Origin: Pediococcus claussenii ATCC BAA-344
GTDB taxonomy: Bacteria > Bacillota > Bacilli > Lactobacillales > Lactobacillaceae
DNA length: 36,338 bases
Reading direction: 5' to 3'
Assembly: GCF_000237995.1 (NCBI RefSeq)
Contig: NC_016608.1
Coordinates: 1-36,338 of the forward strand
The notes under the pieces are model-generated. The model worked only from the letters and a program-made list of their open reading frames with translations, made no database searches and was not told the DNA's origin. The position numbers and the translations under genes are program-made. Each line of letters opens with the position of its first letter. Within the stretch, counting starts at the first letter, position 1. Shown here piece after piece: positions 32,485 through 36,338 of the stretch.

Positions 32485-34126
32485 CCTGAATTATTCATAC
32501 CTTCCAAAAAAGTCGTCAGTTTTCATGTTTTTCAAAAACTGACGGCTTTTGATCTTGCTTACTATGTATTGAGACTCTAAATTTTGATGGTATCACCTAA
32601 CGGTGAGTCATTTTTGAATTTTTGGGTGCACTTATCCCTTGATCGTACATAATTTTTTGGGGCTATTTAATAGCCTGAATACGCTGTAATACCTGATAAA
32701 AGAGTCGATGATAAACGTGATGAGAACTCAGTCGTAACTGGATTCGTCGACCGGTAAACACAACGCGGGCAGCGACTTTGAATAAACGGATTCGTAATGT
32801 ACTAACACGAAATCCGGTCTCTGTTTTAGGTAGGGCTATTTGCTTCATAAAATTGATAATATTGTACGCTAATACACTAACCATCATACGGGCAGCGTTG
32901 GCGGTAAACGTTGAACTATCAGTCTTATCAAAGAAGAAGCCCTCTTTGGCTTCCTTGATATAATTCTCCATCTGACCACGCTTATGATACAGTTCAAATG
33001 CTGCTTCTGCGGTTAAATTTGTCAGATTAGTCACAATAAATTCATGTGAAAAGATCAATTCGCCAGCTACACGAGTTGACTTAACGTATACTTGACGCGG
33101 TTTAGGCCACGAAGTGGCCTGATAAGTTGCTGAGTAATAGTGAGTTTCGGTTTCATGCCACTCAGTTGTGTCGCTTATCTGTACAAACTCTTCTGCCAAG
33201 TTGTGTAGTCGCTTATTACGTTTGAGGCGATAATGTAAAAGATATCATCGGCCTCGCAGGTATCATAAACAGCTGGTGTGGCGAACCCGCTATCACCGCG
33301 AACCAGAATATCAGTTTCTGGCAATTGGTCTTGATAATATTTTAATAACGGTTCTAAAAAGGCTTTTATATCTGTGCTGGTATAGGCATTACCAGGCCGT
33401 AGGATGGCTTTCAGGAGATTACCATCATTATCGATAGCTAGTAATGGATGATACCCCTCCGAGCCATAATGGGCGTTATAGTCAGTAGCTTCTTGATTGC
33501 CATAAGTGTCAGAATGGGTTGAATCAATATCAATAATGGTGGTCGTCTGATTAGTTAGCAGTCGAGCTTGATCAATAAGATCTTGATTTAAAGTCTGGAA
33601 GGCGTCCACACCTGCGGAATCGATACGTTGCCAGAAACGGGATATCGTCGCTTGTGAAGCTAAGGCTGGTTTGTCCAATAAAAGTTTAAACAATGGTTAT
33701 GAAACCAATGAGGTTGCAGCAGAATATGTATTATAACCGGCAATGATCTGCAGAACCAACTGCATCAAGATACTTGAATTACTATGTCGGCAGTATTGTC
33801 GATGGTCGTTGAACTTCAATAGATTGTCAGCTAAGTTCGTGAACTGAAACCTTGCCATCAGTTCAACACACAAGGTTAGGCCACCATCAGAAGATAATTG
33901 ACCGCCGGTATGCGATGCTAGAATGTTTTTATTGAAACTAAATGCCATTTCCTGTACAGTTTTCATTATAGAGTCCTCTTCTCTTTATAGTGTCTTTTGG
34001 TCGAGTTAACTATACCAGAGCTGAGGCTCTTTTTCTGCACTTAAAAGGTGAAAACGTAAAATCCCCATCAAGCACTTGAATCATGTGTTTGATGGGGATT
34101 TTAAAGTTTCTGGTGAATAATTCAGG
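32485..34126 (-). mobile_element. IS1380-family insertion sequence
   Basis: Terminal inverted repeats CCTGAATTATTCA at 32485-32497 and TGAATAATTCAGG at 34114-34126 (13 bp, perfect) give a 1642-bp element, normal for IS1380. Strong hairpins lie just inside both ends: AGTCGTCAGTTTT / AAAACTGACGGCT (32511-32546) and AAAATCCCCATCAA / TTGATGGGGATTTT (34059-34104); they would stop read-through. I see no clear target-site duplication (flanks GTTA and TAAA). The transposase is broken, so the copy is probably not autonomous. Confidence 0.85.
32663..33966 (-). pseudogene. Broken IS1380 transposase
   Basis: Three frame pieces form one transposase of about 435 residues: KTVQEMAFSFNKNILASHTG onward (33966-33700), LLLDKPALASQATISRFWQR onward with DIDSTHSDTYGNQE (33693 to about 33240), and RLKRNKRLHNLAEEFVQISD to the end (about 33235-32663, with ELYHKRGQMENYIKEAKEGF). 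The first break is an in-frame TAA (33699-33697) between SLVS and PLFK. The second is a one-base frameshift near 33235-33245, after EADDIFY. Both would inactivate it. Two independent breaks make sequencing error less likely. Confidence 0.85.
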
Positions 34127-34129
34127 TAA

Positions 34130-34732
34130 ATGAAATACGGTTATGCTCGCGTAAGTACCACCGATCAAAAATTAGAAAATCAACTTGAGGCACTAAAAAT
34201 AGCAGGGGCAGACAAAATATATCAAGAGAAATTTACCGGAACTACTACAGAGCGACCAGAATTAACCAAATTATTGCAACAACTTAATTCAGACGATACC
34301 TTGATTGTAACCAAGTTAGACCGTTTTGCTAGGAATACCAGAGAAGCCCTTGATATAATCCAAGACCTATTTAACCGCGAGATTAAAGTTAATATTCTCA
34401 ATATGGGCTTGATTGATAACACCCCTACTGGACAATTAATCTTTACGATTTTTAGTGCGTTTGCGCAGTTTGAACGTGATATGATCGTTACCCGAACACA
34501 AGAAGGCAAAGCATATGCTAAACGAAACGACCCACACTTTAGAGAGGGGCGGCCACAGACCTACACTGATGAACAAATGCGACTAGCCTATCAGCTGCGT
34601 CAACAAGGCATGACGTACAAAATGATTGCTAGAAAAACAGGTATTAGTGAGCGTACCCAACAAAGGCGCTTTAAGGGCTTACTGAATGCAAACAACCAAA
34701 AACTTTATAAAATGGAATTTAAAAGCAAATAA
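34130..34732 (+). CDS. Serine resolvase/invertase, IS-abutted
   Basis: Two-hundred-residue serine recombinase with Ser9 in [20 protein letters not shown], then [40 protein letters not shown] and a C-terminal helix-turn-helix ([20 protein letters not shown]). It is of the plasmid resolvase type, often found beside par genes. The ATG begins 3 bp after the end of the IS1380 element. Only CAGGTAA precedes it, a poor ribosome-binding site, and any original promoter is cut off. Expression now depends on outward transcription from the IS end, if any. Confidence 0.88.
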   Translation: MKYGYARVSTTDQKLENQLEALKIAGADKIYQEKFTGTTTERPELTKLLQQLNSDDTLIVTKLDRFARNTREALDIIQDLFNREIKVNILNMGLIDNTPTGQLIFTIFSAFAQFERDMIVTRTQEGKAYAKRNDPHFREGRPQTYTDEQMRLAYQLRQQGMTYKMIARKTGISERTQQRRFKGLLNANNQKLYKMEFKSK

Positions 34733-34760
34733 ACATTAAGCTTCATTATTTGATAAATTG

Positions 34761-34789
34761 TTTATTTATTTGTTTATTAGTGGTATAAT
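34761..34789 (+). promoter_or_regulatory. par operon promoter with repeats
   Basis: TATAAT at 34784-34789 with TTTATT (34761-34766) at 17 bp. The -35 region lies within TTGTTTATTTATTTGTTTAT (34758-34777), which contains two copies of TTGTTTAT and is probably the binding site for the small partition protein, so repression is expected. AAGGAGG (34801-34807) precedes parA. Confidence 0.6.
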
Positions 34790-34814
34790 TTAGCTAATCG
34801 AAGGAGGTATTGAA

Positions 34815-35618
34815 ATGAAGATTATTACTTTTACTGCCATCAAGGGCGGGGTTGGTAAAACAACTTTGACCTTGAATTATGGTGATTGGTTAGCCAAACA
34901 TGGTAAAAGAGTTCTACTAATTGACTTAGACCATCAGTGCAATTTAACAACTGTTTTTGAAAAAACAAGGCGAACCAACACAATCGCTGAAGCGTTTAAG
35001 GAAGAAAACGCCCAAAAAGTTGCGATTGACCGGGTAGCACCTAACTTAGATTTAATCGCCGGTTTTATAGACCTCGATGTTCTAGGAAGTCATCTAGAAA
35101 ACAACAGTAACAAAGAAATGATGTTGTTCATGTGGTTTAAAAACAACGCCGACTCATTAAGGTTGACTGACTACGACTATATCTTAATTGATACACACCC
35201 GGATTTCGGCACCATCACTAAAAATGCCATTGCTATAAGTAATTATCTACTTAGCCCCATCACCCCTAGTGAACATGGCTACAATGCTAAATTCGACTTG
35301 GAAACTCGCTTAGAAAAATTCAGAAAGTCACTTTTTGATTATCGAACTGGTGAAACCTATGTTGACGCAAAACTCTTTTTTGTTGCTAATATGATCAGAC
35401 ACAATACAAGCATGTCTCGTGATTTGCTAAAACATATAGAGAATGATGAAACGGTAGCAACTATAATCCCTGAAAGGGAACTATTTAATAAAGCTACTGC
35501 AAGACACGCCTCAATATTTGAGTTAGCTAGCCAGGATGAATCCGTTTTAAAACAAAACCAAAAATTCATTGAACAAGCTGACCAGCTTTTTCAACAATTA
35601 GCTAATAAAACTAAGTAA
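34815..35618 (+). CDS. parA: Partition ATPase ParA
   Basis: Two-hundred-and-sixty-seven-residue ParA-type ATPase for active plasmid segregation. The deviant Walker A motif KGGVGKTTLTLNYG is at 11-24. Walker A' (VLLIDLDHQCNLTTVF) and Walker B (YDYILIDTHPDFGTITKNAI) follow. There is no N-terminal helix-turn-helix, so it is of the short type Ib, whose partner usually controls transcription. It is followed after 13 bp by a small RHH-type gene. Confidence 0.92.
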   Translation: MKIITFTAIKGGVGKTTLTLNYGDWLAKHGKRVLLIDLDHQCNLTTVFEKTRRTNTIAEAFKEENAQKVAIDRVAPNLDLIAGFIDLDVLGSHLENNSNKEMMLFMWFKNNADSLRLTDYDYILIDTHPDFGTITKNAIAISNYLLSPITPSEHGYNAKFDLETRLEKFRKSLFDYRTGETYVDAKLFFVANMIRHNTSMSRDLLKHIENDETVATIIPERELFNKATARHASIFELASQDESVLKQNQKFIEQADQLFQQLANKTK

Positions 35619-35631
35619 GGGAAGTTAGATT

Positions 35632-35883
35632 ATGAGTCTAGATACATTCAACAAAAAAAAAGACGAAGAAATGCGCGAAAGTTACGAAACCACATTGAAA
35701 GATGGCAAGAAAGACAATGCCGTAGCTTTTTTGAAAAACATTAGTCGAAAAGAAGTAGAACGCAAACGCTCCGTGACCTTTTCAATTACCGAAAGTCAGC
35801 TTAACAAGATGGACAAAGCTGCTCGTCAAAACGGATTTAAAAATCGTTCAGAATTCTTAGCTTCAATCATAGATGCAATTTAG
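35632..35883 (+). CDS. Small centromere-binding partition protein (RHH type)
   Basis: Eighty-three-residue protein. The C-terminal ~45 residues (KRSVTFSITESQLNKMDKAA, then RQNGFKNRSEFLASIIDAI) form a ribbon-helix-helix domain; the N-terminal part is charged and flexible and would stimulate ParA. Position after parA and size fit the ParB/ParG-type partner of type Ib partition systems. Its sites are probably the TTGTTTA-type repeats on both sides of the operon. Confidence 0.8.
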   Translation: MSLDTFNKKKDEEMRESYETTLKDGKKDNAVAFLKNISRKEVERKRSVTFSITESQLNKMDKAARQNGFKNRSEFLASIIDAI

Positions 35884-35884
35884 T

Positions 35885-35936
35885 AATTAAACAATTAATT
35901 AAACAATTAAAGGCACAATTTATTTGTTTAATTAAT
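35885..35936. repeat. Candidate centromere repeats downstream of the par operon
   Basis: AATTAAACAATTAA occurs twice with a 12-bp period (35885-35898, 35897-35910), and ATTTGTTTAATTAAT lies in inverted orientation (35922-35936). Related TTGTTTAT elements lie in the parA promoter region (34758-34777). Repeats on both sides of parA and its partner gene are expected for a centromere/operator. Confidence 0.5.
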
Positions 35937-36046
35937 CTGTAATTAGGTAACAGCTAGCAAAGTGCGCTGAACCAAATAAGGTTGCCGGTAGGTAAGCGCT
36001 ATGCTAGACTAAGATTAATTTAACAACCGAATAAAGAGATCAAACT

Positions 36047-36091
36047 AAACCAAAAATCCCCGATTCACGAGGAATCGAGGATTTTTGGTTT
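36047..36091. terminator. Strong hairpin, bidirectional terminator
   Basis: Nineteen-nt arms (36047-36065 and 36073-36091) starting AAACCAAAAATCC pair with one mismatch and a 7-nt loop. On the plus strand it ends ATTTTTGGTTT and can stop par transcription. On the minus strand it can end the small RNA proposed at 36047-36175. Confidence 0.7.
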
Positions 36092-36175
36092 AGCAAGTAG
36101 CTAATAGAGAGCTACTTAGATTCAGACGATTTAGACCGCCAAGTTAAAATCGTCTGAACATTGTTCTTAATTTGT
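36047..36175 (-). ncRNA. Candidate short hairpin RNA upstream of repA
   Basis: A promoter on the minus strand (TTGTCC 36211-36206, 18 bp, TATAAT 36187-36182) should start an RNA near 36175. It would hold three consecutive hairpins: TTCAGACGATTT / AAATCGTCTGAA (36158-36147 and 36132-36121), AAGTAGCT / AGCTACTT (36117-36110 and 36102-36095) and the terminator hairpin (36091-36047). The middle hairpin is complementary to a hairpin on the opposite, repA-directed transcript (36250-36273). Confidence 0.5.
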
Positions 36176-36211
36176 AAGTTAATTATACCGCAAACCAGTC
36201 CTATGGGACAA
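36161..36211. promoter_or_regulatory. Overlapping divergent promoters between par and repA
   Basis: Plus strand: TTGTTC (36161-36166), 17 bp, TATACC (36184-36189). Minus strand: TTGTCC (36211-36206), 18 bp, TATAAT (36187-36182). The -10 boxes overlap. The region is bounded by the inverted repeat TTGTTCTTAA (36161-36170) / TTAAGAACAA (36223-36232), so the two transcripts begin with a related sequence. Confidence 0.55.
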
Positions 36212-36241
36212 GTGAAGGATAGTTAAGAACAAATTAAATCC

Positions 36242-36282
36242 AATGGACTAAGTAGCTAACCAATACTACTTAGTCCATTTTT
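36242..36282 (+). terminator. Terminator/attenuator in the repA leader
   Basis: A perfect 14-bp stem, AATGGACTAAGTAG (36242-36255) and CTACTTAGTCCATT (36266-36279), with a 10-nt loop, is followed by a run of T. It lies about 200 nt before the repA start if the molecule is circular. It can end a short leader RNA or act as an attenuator of repA. Confidence 0.7.
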
Positions 36283-36338
36283 GTTGTTAGAAATTAAAAA
36301 AGTTGCCGTATGGGCAACCCAGAATAGACACATGCTGG

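Noticed and set aside
32481-34130. Target-site duplication of the IS1380 element
   Set aside because: Flanks GTTA and TAAA do not match, so no duplication is claimed.
1-36338. Proof of circularity from overlapping ends
   Set aside because: The first and last bases show no terminal overlap; a complete circle is only suggested by gene content.
1-36338. tRNA or rRNA genes
   Set aside because: None recognised on either strand.

Overview
The window looks like a conjugative, theta-replicating plasmid of a Lactobacillaceae host, probably the Lactiplantibacillus plantarum group. The evidence is a RepA_N-type initiator, a ParA/RHH partition pair, a MOBQ relaxase with an adjacent oriT, a Gram-positive Trs/Tra-type conjugation operon, an LPxTG mucus-binding adhesin with a KxYKxGKxW-like signal, and IS30, IS1380 and IS5-type remnants. 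The partition locus lies at the right edge and repA at the left edge. The window could therefore be a whole plasmid cut open near repA, but circularity cannot be proved from the sequence.

Layout. Positions 1-1250 hold repA with three in-frame 39-bp direct repeats (candidate origin iterons). Positions 1440-2300 hold a RelB/DinJ-like antitoxin overlapping a PemK/MazF-like toxin gene that is broken by a stop codon. Positions 2270-5113 are the mobilisation module: two small minus-strand relaxosome-type proteins, an oriT with an IncQ/pSK41-like nic sequence, and the relaxase. Positions 5196-18930 are one long plus-strand conjugation operon. In order it has a small putative DNA-binding protein, a highly structured RNA stretch, a 14-nt Shine-Dalgarno, then VirB2-, VirB3- and VirB4-like proteins, an EssB/YukC-like protein, a two-domain cell-wall hydrolase, a VirB8-like candidate, a membrane thioredoxin-like protein, a coupling protein split into membrane and ATPase genes, a lipoprotein, a VirB6-like protein, a small membrane protein and topoisomerase III. 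An ArdC-like antirestriction protein with a metalloprotease motif follows at 19272-20396.

Positions 20400-20770 hold a type I toxin-antitoxin candidate: a 29-residue holin-like peptide with a converging antisense RNA. This is followed by decayed DNA with an IS5-type transposase relic. Positions 21654-24783 are an arsenic module: a FAD-dependent disulfide reductase-like gene divergent from arsR-arsB across a clear promoter/operator. Positions 24784-27050 are decayed DNA, a serine resolvase with res-like palindromes and a truncated IS30 element. Positions 27077-32420 hold the adhesin (10 almost identical 210-bp MucBP repeats) and a divergent AraC-type regulator. A broken IS1380 element (32485-34126) separates this from a second resolvase. 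The last part holds parA, a small RHH protein, candidate centromere repeats, and a compact regulatory region with divergent promoters, two short hairpin RNAs and mutually complementary hairpins leading to repA.

The genes together describe a self-transmissible, stably maintained plasmid carrying arsenite efflux and a surface adhesin. The points most worth following are the divergent hairpin RNA pair upstream of repA, the C-terminal motif shared by the broken toxin and the ArdC-like protein (and possibly the relaxosome proteins), the structured RNA plus exceptional ribosome-binding site at the start of the transfer operon, and the unannotated type I toxin-antitoxin locus.
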